DNA from: Amycolatopsis deserti
Lineage (GTDB): Bacteria; Actinomycetota; Actinomycetes; Mycobacteriales; Pseudonocardiaceae
Reading direction: 5' to 3'
Length of the DNA stretch: 64,000 nucleotides
NCBI RefSeq assembly: GCF_014653945.1
Contig: NZ_BNAU01000001.1
Span: 992,001-1,056,000 of the forward strand
The position numbers and the translations under genes are program-made. Of this stretch, positions 26,565 through 37,714 are shown piece after piece (position 1 is the first letter of the stretch; the number at the start of each line of letters is the position of its first letter). Under the pieces are notes generated by a model. That model was not told the DNA's origin. It worked only from the letters and a program-made list of their open reading frames with translations, and searched no databases.

Positions 26565-27563
26565 TCACGGAACCAGAACCGCGGCGCCGGTGACGCGGCC
26601 GGCCGCCAGGTCGGCGAGCGCCTGGTCGGCCTGGTCGAGGGCGTAGGCGGTGGTGACGATCCGGAGGTGGTGCTCGCCGGCGAAGTCCAGGAACTCCCGC
26701 GCGTCGCGGCGCGTGTTGGCGGTGACGCTGCGCAGGGTGCGTTCCTGGAACAGGTGGTCCTGGTAGGTCAGCGGCGGGATCCCGGTCAGGTGGATGCCGG
26801 CGACGGCGAGGGTGCCGCCGCGGTCCAGCGCCGCCAGCGCGGCCGGGACGAGTTCGCCGGCGGGGGCGAACAGGATGGCCGCGTCGAGGGGTTCCGGCGG
26901 CGGCTCGTCGGCGGCGCCGGCCGAAGTCGCGCCGAGGTCGAGGGCCAGCTGCCGGGCCTGGGCGCTGCGGGTCATGACGTGCACGGTGGCCCCTTCGGCG
27001 AGGGCGACCTGGGTGGCGAGGTGGGCGCTGGCGCCGAACCCGTAGACGCCGAGGCGGCCGCCGCGGGGCAGGTCGGCGCGGCGCAGGGCGCGGTAGCCGA
27101 TGATGCCGGCGCACAGCAGCGGGGCGAGTTCGGTGACCGAATAGCCGCCGGGGAGCCGGTGAGCGTAGGCGGCGGGGACGGTGGTGAAACGGGCGTAGCC
27201 GCCGTCGGCGTCCCAGCCGGTGTAGCGGGAATGCGGGCAAAGGTTCTCGGCGCCGCGGCGGCAGTAGGCGCACTCGCCGCAGGTGCCGCGCAGCCAGGCG
27301 GCGCCGACGCGGTCGCCGGCCGCGAAGCCGGTGACGTGCGTGCCGAGGGCCGCGACCTCGCCGACGACCTCGTGCCCGGGCACCACCCCGGCGCGGTGCA
27401 CCGGCAGATCCCCCTCGACGACGTGCAGGTCGGTGCGGCACACCCCGCACGCGAGCACGCGCAGCAACAGTTCGCCGTCGCCGACGTCGGGGATCGCCTC
27501 GTTGTGGAGCTGGAACTCGCGGGTGCCCGGAGGGCCGGGGCGGAACACTCGCCAGGCGTGCAT
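26565..27563 (-). CDS. Zinc-dependent alcohol dehydrogenase (AdhP/AdhA-like)
   Basis: 332 residues. Catalytic zinc ligands in [13 protein letters not shown] and GHEVVGEV; structural zinc cluster [15 protein letters not shown]; Rossmann glycines in [12 protein letters not shown]. This is the medium-chain ADH type that oxidises simple alcohols or reduces aldehydes with NAD(P)H. It is 72 bp downstream of devS on the same strand, with a palindromic DevR-like site between, so it may be read from devS or from its own promoter. Confidence 0.93.
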   Translation of the reverse strand: MHAWRVFRPGPPGTREFQLHNEAIPDVGDGELLLRVLACGVCRTDLHVVEGDLPVHRAGVVPGHEVVGEVAALGTHVTGFAAGDRVGAAWLRGTCGECAYCRRGAENLCPHSRYTGWDADGGYARFTTVPAAYAHRLPGGYSVTELAPLLCAGIIGYRALRRADLPRGGRLGVYGFGASAHLATQVALAEGATVHVMTRSAQARQLALDLGATSAGAADEPPPEPLDAAILFAPAGELVPAALAALDRGGTLAVAGIHLTGIPPLTYQDHLFQERTLRSVTANTRRDAREFLDFAGEHHLRIVTTAYALDQADQALADLAAGRVTGAAVLVP

Positions 27564-27593
27564 GATCCCAGCCTCGCCGAGCCCACGACGGCC

Positions 27594-27613
27594 GGTAAGG
27601 GCCGAAGGGCCCT
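27594..27613 (-). promoter_or_regulatory. Palindrome between devS and adh (DevR-like or terminator)
   Basis: On the minus strand AGGGCCCTTCGGCCCTTACC includes the inverted repeat AGGGCC-CTTC-GGCCCT. It resembles the site at 17848 and shares the TTACC 3' flank of the 18841/25593 elements. Because it follows the devS stop by about 22 bases it could equally be a terminator hairpin. Confidence 0.4.
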
Positions 27614-27635
27614 GCGGCTCTCGCCGTCCGCGCTC

Positions 27636-29378
<1,743 letters not shown>

Positions 29379-29437
29379 TCACCTTGGCGAACACCAGTCA
29401 AAACCTGCCGCGTGGGGCGAATTCCGCCGCGGGACAG

Positions 29438-29470
29438 GGCACAAAGGCCTCCGCGGTGGGGACACCGGGC
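29438..29470. promoter_or_regulatory. Divergent devS/acg control region with DevR-like half sites
   Basis: Minus strand 29452 to 29438 reads GAGGCCTTTGTGCCC, similar to the GAGGACTTTCGCCCC element. Plus strand 29459 onward reads GGGGACACCGGGCTCTCGC, similar to the GGGAC site before the USP gene. Both are imperfect, so binding is only a proposal. Confidence 0.35.
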
Positions 29471-29537
29471 TCTCGCGGGGAGCCGGGCCGCCGTGGACAG
29501 TGGACCGATCCTGGACCCTTCCCGGCAGGGAGGCCAG

Positions 29538-30452
29538 ATGTCGTTCGACGGCCAGGACCCGGTGCGGGCCGCGCTCGAGGCCGCGATCCGGGCGCCCTCG
29601 CCGCACAACAGCCAGCCGTGGCGGTTCGAGGTGGACGGTCACCGGATCGGCGTGTTCCTGGACCCGGCCCGGATTCTGCGGGTGGCCGACCCCGACTGGC
29701 GGGAGGCGCGGCTGGCGTGCGGAGCGGCGATCCTGAACGTGCGGCTGGCGTTGCGGGCGGCGGGCCGGAACCCGGTGGTGCACCTGTTGCCGCGGTGGGA
29801 CGTGTCGGATCACCTGGCGACGGTGTGGGTGCGGGGCCCGGTGACGCCGGCGCCGGACGATGTGGCGCTGGCGCGGGCGATCGGGTACCGGCGGAGCAAC
29901 CGGCGGGCGTTCACCGCGCGGGAGGTGCCGGTGTGGGTGCGGGAGGCGCTGGTGCGGGCGGCGGCCGAGGAGGGCGCGCACCTGGCGGTGGCTCGGCGGG
30001 CCGGTGAGCTGGACGAGCTGGTGCGGGAGGCCGAACGGGTGCAGCGGGACGATCTGGCGTTCCGGGACGAGCTGCGGCGGTGGACGGCGACCGACGGCTC
30101 GCGGGACGACGGGGTGCCCGCGGCGGCGGCCGGACCGGGCCCGGCGTGGCCGTTCGACCGCAAGCCGCTGGTGGCGGTGCTGTCGTCCTACACGGACACG
30201 CGGCCGCGGCTGGCGCAGGTGCGCGCGGGGCAGGCGTTGCAGCGGGTGCTGCTGCGGGCGACGACGGCGGGGGTGAGCGTGTCGCTGCTGTCGCAGCCGG
30301 TGGAGATCCCGGCGTTGCGGGCGGCGGTGGGCCGGGTGGGGGCCGCACCCGGGAATCCGCAGGTGGTGCTGCGGTTCGGGTACGGGTTCGCGGCGCCGGC
30401 GACGCGGCGGCGCCCGGCCGCGGCGGTGACCCGCCACCCCGGGGACGATTAA
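29538..30452 (+). CDS. acg: Acg-type nitroreductase family protein
   Basis: 304 residues. Opens with AAIRAPSPHNSQPWRFEVDG, the FMN-contact motif of Acg/Rv3131-type proteins, and keeps the YRRSNRRAFTAREVP and GVSVSLLSQPVEIPALR segments. Acg-family genes (Rv2032, Rv3127, Rv3131) are strongly DevR-induced in M. tuberculosis. They bind flavin but lack a clear nitroreductase activity. It heads the same-strand run that ends with the formate dehydrogenase. GGAGG is upstream of the ATG. Confidence 0.9.
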   Translation: MSFDGQDPVRAALEAAIRAPSPHNSQPWRFEVDGHRIGVFLDPARILRVADPDWREARLACGAAILNVRLALRAAGRNPVVHLLPRWDVSDHLATVWVRGPVTPAPDDVALARAIGYRRSNRRAFTAREVPVWVREALVRAAAEEGAHLAVARRAGELDELVREAERVQRDDLAFRDELRRWTATDGSRDDGVPAAAAGPGPAWPFDRKPLVAVLSSYTDTRPRLAQVRAGQALQRVLLRATTAGVSVSLLSQPVEIPALRAAVGRVGAAPGNPQVVLRFGYGFAAPATRRRPAAAVTRHPGDD

Positions 30453-30481
30453 CCGGGGCCGTGGCGGGGCATGTGTGCGGC

Positions 30482-30910
30482 ATGGCGGTTGAAGACTCCT
30501 TGCCCACGCTGCGCCGGCTGGCGGACCTGGCCGAGCTGCTGATCCCCGGGACGGTCGTGTACGTGCGGTACTCGCCGGGCCCGGAGGCCGACGCGGAGCA
30601 CCCGAGCACCGATCACGAGAGCGGGCTGGAGATGCCCGGGGTGTCGGTGAACCCGCTGAACGCGCCGGGCTGGTGGTCGTTGCCGGTGGAGGACTGGCTG
30701 GCGCGGCGGATCGTGCAGTACGCGCACCAGCAGGCGGAGGGCGCGCGGCCGTGGGTGCTGACGGGCAAGGAGATCGACTTCGGGCCGGACAACGAGCCGC
30801 TGCTGGTCGACGTCGAGCCGATCGCGTGGATTTCGGACGATCTGGTGCGGGAGGCGCACGAGCGGTACCACTCCCGGTTGGACGCGGGGCGCGCGACGCA
30901 CGAAGATTGA
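30482..30910 (+). CDS. DUF6098-like small protein
   Basis: 142 residues. The pattern YVRYSPGPEADAEHPSTDHE, then GVSVNPL, then PWVLTGKEIDFGPDNEPLLV fits what I recall of the actinobacterial DUF6098 family. Function unknown. It lies 29 bp after the acg-like gene and 33 bp before the formate dehydrogenase alpha gene, so it is probably in their transcript. Acidic, no signal or membrane segment. Confidence 0.75.
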   Translation: MAVEDSLPTLRRLADLAELLIPGTVVYVRYSPGPEADAEHPSTDHESGLEMPGVSVNPLNAPGWWSLPVEDWLARRIVQYAHQQAEGARPWVLTGKEIDFGPDNEPLLVDVEPIAWISDDLVREAHERYHSRLDAGRATHED

Positions 30911-30943
30911 ACGCGGCCCCGTGGAGAAGCCGGGAGGTGAGCG

Positions 30944-33900
30944 ATGGGCGTGGGTGACTGGGTGCGGTCGTGGCCCGTCTACCGGCAGCTGACCGGCGCC
31001 GACCGGCTGGGGCGGGGCAGCGCGGCGCAGTCCGCGCGGTCGCGCTCCCTGCTGCCCCGCACGGCGTCGGCGGACCGGGTGGTCAACTCGGTGTGCCCGT
31101 ACTGCGCGGTGGGGTGCGCGCAGAAGGTGTACGTCTCCGATGAGCGGGTCGTGCAGATCGAGGGCGATCCGGACTCGCCGATCTCGCGTGGCCGGTTGTG
31201 CCCGAAGGGGTCGGCCAGCAAGCAGCTGGTGACCGGCCCGCAGCGGCTGGACAAGGTGCTCTACCGCGCGCCGTACGCCACGCAGTGGCGGGAGCTGGAC
31301 CTGCCGACCGCGATGGACATGGTGGCCGAGCGGGTGCTGGACGCGCGGCGGCGGGGCTGGCAGGACCACGACGAGCACGGCCGCCCGCTGCGCCGCACGA
31401 TGGGGCTGGCGAGCCTGGGCGGCGCGACGCTGGACAACGAAGAGAACTTCCTGATCAAGAAGCTGTTCACGGCGCTGGGCGCGATCCAGATCGAGAACCA
31501 GGCCCGTATTTGACACTCCGCCACGGTTCCCGGTCTGGGAGCCTCCTTCGGTCGCGGTGGCGCGACGGACTACCAGCAGGATCTCGTCAACTCCGACTGC
31601 GTGATCATCATGGGCTCGAACATGGCCGAGGCCCATCCGGTCGGGTTCCAGTGGGTGGTGGAGGCCAAGGCGCGTGGCGCGAAGGTGTTCCACATCGATC
31701 CGCGGTTCACGCGGACGAGCGCGCTGGCGGACCGGCACGTGCCGTTGCGGGCGGGGTCGGACATCGCGTTCCTGGGCGGGGTGATCAACCACATCCTGTC
31801 CAACGGGCTGGAGTTCCGGGAGTACGTGCGGGCGTACACGAACGCGTCGTTCCTGCTGCGGGAAGATTTCCGGGACACCGAGGACCTGGACGGGTTGTTC
31901 AGCGGGTACGACCCGGCGACCGGGTCCTACGATCCGGCGAGCTGGCACTACGAGAGCGCGCGGCCGCGGGAGGACCGGGGTGCGCGGGCGAAGGAGCAGT
32001 CGGCGCCGGAGCAGCACGGGTCGGGTGGGCCGCCGCTGGAGGGCGGGGCGGACGAGATCGCCGCGGATCCGTCGCTGGAGCACCCGCGGTGCGTGTTCCA
32101 GGTGCTCAAGCGGCATTTCGCGCGGTACACGCCGGAGATGGTGGAGCGGACCTGCGGGGTGCCTGCCGAGGTGTTCGGTGAGGTGTGCCGGGCGTGGACG
32201 GAGAACTCGGGCCGGGAGCGGACGGCGGCGCTGGTGTACAGCGTGGGCTGGACGCAGCATTCGATGGGCGCGCAGTACATCCGGGCGGGGTCGATCATCC
32301 AGCTGCTGCTGGGCAACATCGGCCGCCCCGGTGGCGGGGTGTTCGCGCTGCGCGGGCACGCCTCGATCCAGGGGTCGACGGACATCCCGACGCTGTTCAA
32401 CCTGCTGCCCGGCTACCTGCCGATGCCCGACACCTCGCACGAGAGCATCGGCGAGTACCTGCACCTGGTGCGGGGTGACCGGCAGAAGGGGTTCTGGCGC
32501 AACGCCGACGCCTACCTGGTGTCGCTGCTGAAGGAGTACTGGGGCGAGCACGCCACGGCCGGAAACGACTGGTGCTTCGACTACCTGCCGCGGATCAACG
32601 GCGACCACGGCACCTACCGCACGGTCATGGACATGATCGACGGGAAGGTGTTCGGGTACTTCCTGCTGGGGCAGAACCCGGCGGTGGGATCGGCGCACGG
32701 GCGGTTGCAGCGGCTGGGCATGGCGAACCTGGACTGGCTGGTGGTGCGGGACCTGGCGATGATCGAGAGCGCCACGTTCTGGAAGGACTCGCCGGAGGTG
32801 GAGACCGGGGAGATCGTGCCGGAGCGGTGCCGCACGGAGGTGTTCTTCTTCCCGGCGGCCTCGCACGTGGAGAAGTCGGGCACGTTCACCCAGACCCAGC
32901 GGATGCTGCAGTGGCGGGACAAGGCCGTCGAGCCGAGTGGTGACCAGCGCAGTGAGCTGTGGTTCTTCTACCACCTGGGCCGGATCCTGAAGGAGAAGCT
33001 GGCCGGGTCCACCGACGAGCGGGACCGGCCGCTGCTGGACCTGTGGTGGGACTACCGGATGGAGCACGGCGACGAGCCCTCCGCGGAGGACGTGCTGCGC
33101 CGCATCAACGGGGTGAACCTGCAGACCGGGCGCGCGCTGGACGGCTACCTGGAGCTGAAGGCCGACGGCAGCACGGCGTGCGGCTGCTGGATCTACAGCG
33201 GGGTGTACGCCGACGAGGTGAACCAGGCGGCGCGGCGGAAACCGCACGACGAGCAGGGGCCGTACGAGTCGGAGTGGGGCTGGACGTGGCCGCTGAACCG
33301 GCGCGTGCTCTACAACCGGGCCTCAGCCGATCCGCAGGGCCGTCCGTGGAGCGAGCGCAAGAAGCTCGTGTGGTGGGACGCGGAGCGGGGCGAGTGGACC
33401 GGGCACGACGTGCCGGACTTCGAAAAGACCAAGCCGCCGGACTACCGGCCGGAGCCGGGCGCGTCCGGCCCGGAGGCGTTGCACGGGGACGACCCGTTCA
33501 TCATGCAGGCCGACGGCAAGGCGTGGTTGTTCGCGCCGAACGGGGTGCTGGACGGGCCGCTGCCCACGCACTACGAGCCACACGAGTCGCCGGTGCGCAA
33601 CCCCCTGTACGGGCAGCAGGGCAATCCGGCGCGCAAGGTGTACGCGCGGGTGGACAACCCGTCCAACCCGTCGCCGCCGGAGCCGCACGGTGAGGTGTTC
33701 CCGTACGTGTTCACCGCCGCGCGGCTGACCGAGCACCACACGGCGGGCGGGATGAGCCGTCAGCTGCCCTACCTGGCCGAGCTGCAGCCGGCGTTGTTCG
33801 TCGAGGTGTCGCCGGAGCTGGCCGCCGAGCGCGGGCTGGCGCACCTGGACTGGGCGCACGTGGTCACCAGCAGGGCGGCGGTGGACGCGCGGGTGTTCGT

Positions 33901-34198
33901 GACCGAGCGGATGCGGCCGTTGCGGATCGAGGACCGGGTGGTGCACCAGATCTGGATGCCCTACCACTGGGGGCAGGCCGGCCTGGTGGACGGGGACGTG
34001 GTCAACGACCTGCTGGGCGTGGTGCTGGATCCGAACGTGTTCATCCAGGAGAGCAAGGTCGCCACCTGCGACATCCGGCCGGGTCGCCGCCCGCGGGGCC
34101 GCGATCTGCTGGCCTACCTGGAGGAGTACCGCACGCGGGCGGGGATCACCGTGGAGACCGGCACGCACCTGGACACCACGAGGGGATCGGAGGGGTGA
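30944..34198 (+). CDS. fdhA: Formate dehydrogenase alpha subunit, predicted selenoprotein
   Basis: One frame of 1085 codons, 1084 residues with selenocysteine at residue 190 (UGA at 31511-31513, context ENQARI-Sec-HSATVPGLG). The E. coli FdnG counterpart is NQARV-Sec-HGPTV. A [4Fe-4S] site is formed by Cys51, Cys54, Cys58 and Cys86. His191 follows Sec as required for catalysis. Then the Mo-bisPGD domains (IIMGSNMAEAHPVGFQW; WTQHSMGAQYIR) and the C-terminal cap. No twin-arginine signal precedes the cluster, so the subunit should stay in the cytoplasm. Read as two ORFs it would look broken. The stop overlaps fdhB (TGATG). Confidence 0.94.
31514..31543 (+). promoter_or_regulatory. Bacterial SECIS element of fdhA
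   Basis: The hairpin GGTTCCC-GGTCT-GGGAGCC (31525-31543) is a 7-bp stem with one G-U pair and loop GGUCU. Eighteen nucleotides separate the UGA from the loop, the same distance and loop as in E. coli fdhF as I recall it. Further weak pairing of CGCCAC (31519-31524) with GTGGCG (31557-31562) may extend it. SelB should bind here to insert selenocysteine. Confidence 0.9.
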
Positions 34199-35088
34199 TG
34201 GCGAACAGCTTCTACGGCCCGCTCGACGATCCGGCGGGCGACGCGGGCCACCTCGAGCACCCGCCGCGGATGGGGTTCTTCACCGACACCTCGGTGTGCA
34301 TCGGGTGCAAGGCGTGCGAGGTGGCGTGCAAGGAGTGGAACGGGGTGCCCGACGACGGGTTCGACCTGCTCGGCATGTCGTTCGACAACACCGGGATGCT
34401 CGGTGCGAACTCGTGGCGGCACGTGGCCTTCGTCGAGCAGCCGAAGGCGCCGTCGGTCGATCTCGGGATGCCCTCGTTCGACCTGCCCGGCGCGGGCAGC
34501 GGCGCGGAGAGCCGGACCGACTTCCGGTGGCTGATGAGCTCGGACGTGTGCAAGCACTGCACGCACGCCGGGTGCCTGGACGTGTGCCCGACCGGGGCGT
34601 TGTTCCGCACCGAGTTCGGGTCGGTGGTGGTGCAGCCGGACATCTGCAACGGGTGCGGCTACTGCGTGTCCGGCTGCCCGTACGGGGTGATCGACCGGCG
34701 CGAGGACGACGGCCGGGCCTGGAAGTGCACGCTGTGCTACGACCGGCTGCGGGACGGGATGGAACCGGCGTGCGCGAAGGCGTGCCCGACCGATTCGATC
34801 CAGTTCGGGGAGCTGGACGAGCTGCGGGAGCGGGCCGCGCGCCGGGTGGACGCGCTGCACGAGGCCGGGGTGTCGCAGGCGCGGCTGTACGGGGAGAGCC
34901 CGGCCGACGGCGTGGGCGGCGACGGCGCGTTCTTCCTGCTGCTGGACGAGCCGGAGGTGTACGGGTTGCCGCCGGATCCGGTCGTGCCGACCAAGGACGC
35001 GGGGTCGATGTGGAAGTTCGCGGGCATGGCCGCCTCAGCGTTCGTGGCCGCCGCGGTGTCGGTCTTCTTCGGACGGGGCAGGCGATGA
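34198..35088 (+). CDS. fdhB: Formate dehydrogenase iron-sulfur (beta) subunit
   Basis: 296 residues. Sixteen Cys in four ferredoxin-type clusters: CIGCKACEVAC, CKHCTHAGCLDVCP, CNGCGYCVSGCP, and CTLCYDRL with CAKACP. A C-terminal hydrophobic helix (MAASAFVAAAVSVFF) anchors it to the membrane, as in FdnH/FdoH. It carries electrons from the alpha subunit to the quinone side. Its ATG shares a base with the fdhA stop and its stop overlaps nrfD (ATGA). Confidence 0.94.
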   Translation: MANSFYGPLDDPAGDAGHLEHPPRMGFFTDTSVCIGCKACEVACKEWNGVPDDGFDLLGMSFDNTGMLGANSWRHVAFVEQPKAPSVDLGMPSFDLPGAGSGAESRTDFRWLMSSDVCKHCTHAGCLDVCPTGALFRTEFGSVVVQPDICNGCGYCVSGCPYGVIDRREDDGRAWKCTLCYDRLRDGMEPACAKACPTDSIQFGELDELRERAARRVDALHEAGVSQARLYGESPADGVGGDGAFFLLLDEPEVYGLPPDPVVPTKDAGSMWKFAGMAASAFVAAAVSVFFGRGRR

Positions 35089-36041
35089 CGGGGCGGGGGA
35101 TGGCGGAGCAGGTGGCGGTGCCCAGGGCCGAGTTCCGGTCCTACTACGGGCGGCCGGTGCTCAAGCCGCCGGTGTGGGAGTGGAAGATCCCGGCCTACCT
35201 GTTCACCGGCGGATTGTCGGCGGGGTCGGCGATGCTCGGCGCGGGCGCCGACCTGACCGGGAGGCCGGTGCTGCGGAAGGCGAGCCGCGCCGGGGCGCTG
35301 GGGGCGCTCGTGGCGTCGATGTACCTGCTGGTGGCCGACCTGGGGCGGCCGGAGCGGTTCCTGCACATGCTGCGGGTGGCCAAGCCCAGTTCGCCGATGA
35401 GCGTGGGCACCTGGATCCTCGTCGCCTACGGGCCGGGCGCGGGGCTGGCCGGGATGGCCGAGCTGGTGCCCAAGCGGTGGCAGCGCACGCTGCCCGGGCG
35501 GTTGGTGCGGTGGGCGGCGCGGCCGGCGGGGTGGTCGGCCGCGGCGATCGCGCCCGGGGTGGCCTCCTACACGGCGGTGCTGTTGTCGCAGACCGCGGTG
35601 CCGGCCTGGCACGAGGCCCACCGGCAGTTGCCGTTCGTGTTCACCGGATCGGCGGCGGCCAGCGGCGGTGGGCTGGGCATGGTGTGCGCGCCGGTGTCCG
35701 AGGCCGGTCCGGCGCGGCGGCTGGCGGTGCTCGGCGCGGCGGCGGAGCTGGTGGCGTCGAAGGTGATCGACCAGCGGCTCGGGCTGGTTTCGCAGGCCTA
35801 CACCACCGGGAAGGCGCACCGGCTGCGGAAGTGGTCGGAGTACCTGACCCTGGGCGGCGCGGTGGGCGCGGTGGCGGGCCGACGCAGCCGGGCCGTGCAG
35901 GTGGTGTCGGGGCTGGCTTTGCTGGCGGGCAGCGCGTTGCAGCGGTTCGGGGTGTTCGAGGCCGGGGTGGAGTCCACGAAGGACCCGAAGTACGTGGTGG
36001 TGCCGCAGCGGGCGCGGGTCAGCCGGGCGATCGGGCGCTGA
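35085..36041 (+). CDS. nrfD: NrfD-type membrane subunit of formate dehydrogenase
   Basis: 318 residues, eight or so hydrophobic helices, opening WEWKIPAYLFTGGLSAGSAM as in NrfD/PsrC quinol-interacting subunits. It replaces the heme-b FdnI subunit of enteric formate dehydrogenases and should exchange electrons with menaquinone. No haem ligands are apparent. ATGA overlap with fdhB. The 3' end overlaps the convergent metallo-hydrolase by 23 bp. Confidence 0.93.
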   Translation: MTGRGMAEQVAVPRAEFRSYYGRPVLKPPVWEWKIPAYLFTGGLSAGSAMLGAGADLTGRPVLRKASRAGALGALVASMYLLVADLGRPERFLHMLRVAKPSSPMSVGTWILVAYGPGAGLAGMAELVPKRWQRTLPGRLVRWAARPAGWSAAAIAPGVASYTAVLLSQTAVPAWHEAHRQLPFVFTGSAAASGGGLGMVCAPVSEAGPARRLAVLGAAAELVASKVIDQRLGLVSQAYTTGKAHRLRKWSEYLTLGGAVGAVAGRRSRAVQVVSGLALLAGSALQRFGVFEAGVESTKDPKYVVVPQRARVSRAIGR

Positions 36042-36840
36042 GCAGGGTCGCCAGCGAGAAGCTCTCGCCGCGGGCGAGCAGGCGCACGTCGGTGGCCGGG
36101 TGGCGGCGGGCGGCCTCGGTGAGGAAGTTCGACACCGGCGAGGTGAACTTGCCGTAGTCGTCGAAGTGCACCGGCACCACGTGGGTGGGGTTCATCAGCT
36201 CCAGCATCCGCCCGCCCTGCCGGTCGTCCAGGGTGACCAGGACGCCGAGCACGCGGGTGCCGCCCAGGTGCAGCACGGCCAGGTCGATGTCGGGGTAGCG
36301 GCGGCGGATCCCGGTCAGCTCGTCGTGGATGATCGTGTCGCCGCTGACGTAGAGGCGCAGCGTGGCGGCGCCGGGACGCGGGGTGTACTCCCAGATGCTG
36401 CCCATGACCGGCGGCAGGATCCGGTCGAGCGGGCCGCGGGCGTGCCGGGCGGGCACGGCGGTGACGGTGAGCTGGGCGTCGCCGTCGCGGAAGGTGTCGT
36501 GGTGCCAGGTGGGCAGGGCGACGGTGGACTGGAAGCCGCGTCTGGCCAGCCGCCGGGCGGCGTGCTCGGTGGTCAGGATGGGCACGTCGGGGGGCAGGTC
36601 CCGGCGGGCGATCCGGTCGAAGTGGTCGCCGTGCAGGTGGGACAGCACGACCCCGTCCAGCGGCGGCAGGTCGGCCACCTGCGCGGCCGGTTCGGTGCGG
36701 CGCCGGGAGACCAGGCCCTGCCCGAAGTAGGACCACTGGCCGCGGTGCAGGAAGTTCGGGTCGGTCAGCACGGTGAACGGCCCCAGCCGGATGAGGGTGG
36801 TGGCGGTGCCGATGAAGGTGAGCGAGTCGGCCGGGAACAT
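36019..36840 (-). CDS. Metallo-beta-lactamase fold hydrolase (UlaG/NAPE-PLD-like)
   Basis: 273 residues. The zinc motif SHLHGDHFDRI is near residue 66, and HARGPLDR and YVSGDTIIHDEL supply later metal ligands. Overall it resembles the L-ascorbate-6-P lactonase/N-acyl phosphatidylethanolamine hydrolase group. Substrate unknown. Divergent from the hypothetical gene at 36925. Confidence 0.87.
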   Translation of the reverse strand: MFPADSLTFIGTATTLIRLGPFTVLTDPNFLHRGQWSYFGQGLVSRRRTEPAAQVADLPPLDGVVLSHLHGDHFDRIARRDLPPDVPILTTEHAARRLARRGFQSTVALPTWHHDTFRDGDAQLTVTAVPARHARGPLDRILPPVMGSIWEYTPRPGAATLRLYVSGDTIIHDELTGIRRRYPDIDLAVLHLGGTRVLGVLVTLDDRQGGRMLELMNPTHVVPVHFDDYGKFTSPVSNFLTEAARRHPATDVRLLARGESFSLATLLSARSPG

Positions 36841-36870
36841 GCGTCGGCCCCTTCCGGTCGGTGTCCGGCT

Positions 36871-36917
36871 ACGGCTACCCATCGGGGGACGGATGATTCG
36901 GCCGCGGCTGGGTAGCC
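36871..36917. promoter_or_regulatory. Long-spaced inverted repeat in divergent promoter region
   Basis: The perfect 10-bp arms CGGCTACCCA and TGGGTAGCCG are separated by 27 bases between the metallo-hydrolase and the gene at 36925. The spacing fits two half-operators bound by a dimer of dimers, or a divergent-promoter regulator. No cognate regulator is obvious nearby. Confidence 0.45.
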
Positions 36918-36924
36918 GCCCGGT

Positions 36925-37536
36925 ATGGCACCTCCCGTCGTGCGACCCGTGTTCGGCGCGCTGGCCCGGTGGCGGCGGGCGCGCGTGTTCCATCCGCGCG
37001 GAATCCTGCTGCGGGGCACGCTCGAGACGCTGGCACCGGGCGAGCTGCCACTGCCGCCCGGTGGCCCGGTCGTGGCGCGGCTGTCCAAAGGGGCCGGTCT
37101 GCCCGGCCGGATGCCCGACATCCTGGGCGTGGCGCTGCGCATCCCGACCGACGAGGGCCCGTGGGACCTCACCCTGGCCAGCGCGAGCGCGCGGGTGCTG
37201 CTGCGCCCGGCGCGCGGCTGGCGGCGGGCGCGGTTCAGCAGCATCGTGCCCTACCGGGTAGCGCGCGGGCTGCGGTGGATCCTCGCCTCGGTGGACGGCC
37301 CGGAAAGCGCGTCGCTGGACGACGTCGGGTCCGTGACGGTCACCTGCAGCGTCGCCAAGCTGACCGGCCCGGCCACCCCGGTCGCGCGGATCGTGCTGGA
37401 CACACCCCTGGGCGACGGCGAGCGCCCCAGCTTCGACCCGATGCTGCACAGCCCACCCGGAGCGCGCCTCTACCCGGACTGGCTGTCGCGCCTGCGGGAG
37501 CCCGCGTACCAGGGCAGCCGCGCCGGGCGCCGCTGA
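36925..37536 (+). CDS. Hypothetical protein, possibly catalase-fold related
   Basis: 203 residues, basic, soluble. The stretches FHPRGILLRGTLET, VARLSKGAGLPGRMPDILGV and ALRIPTDEGPWDLTLA recall the heme-pocket region of catalase-like proteins (srpA type), but I cannot confirm heme ligands. The protein is well formed with normal codon use. Function unknown. Confidence 0.6.
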   Translation: MAPPVVRPVFGALARWRRARVFHPRGILLRGTLETLAPGELPLPPGGPVVARLSKGAGLPGRMPDILGVALRIPTDEGPWDLTLASASARVLLRPARGWRRARFSSIVPYRVARGLRWILASVDGPESASLDDVGSVTVTCSVAKLTGPATPVARIVLDTPLGDGERPSFDPMLHSPPGARLYPDWLSRLREPAYQGSRAGRR

Positions 37537-37701
37537 GTCCGCGCACATCCGGCGGACACGTCGTGACGGCGAGGAGACCGGCTTCGGCGGGTTCCTCCTG
37601 CTCGGCGCGGTGGCGCGGCGGGCTCGCTCTGGCAAGGGCCGGCCCCGGCCGGCGGCTACTTCGCGACGCTGTGCCGTGGGCGAAACCACGATCTTCGCCG
37701 G

Positions 37702-37707
37702 TAGGTT
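37702..37707 (+). promoter_or_regulatory. Candidate -10 of leaderless gene
   Basis: TAGGTT ends seven bases before the ATG at 37715. The same hexamer precedes the phosphatase gene at 52488, supporting it as a real promoter element. Confidence 0.45.
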
Positions 37708-37714
37708 GGACGGC

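Noticed and set aside
31601-34198. Separate truncated formate dehydrogenase starting at 31601
   Set aside because: It is in the same frame as 30944 and joined through the UGA with SECIS; a start at 31601 would lack the Fe-S cluster and Sec.
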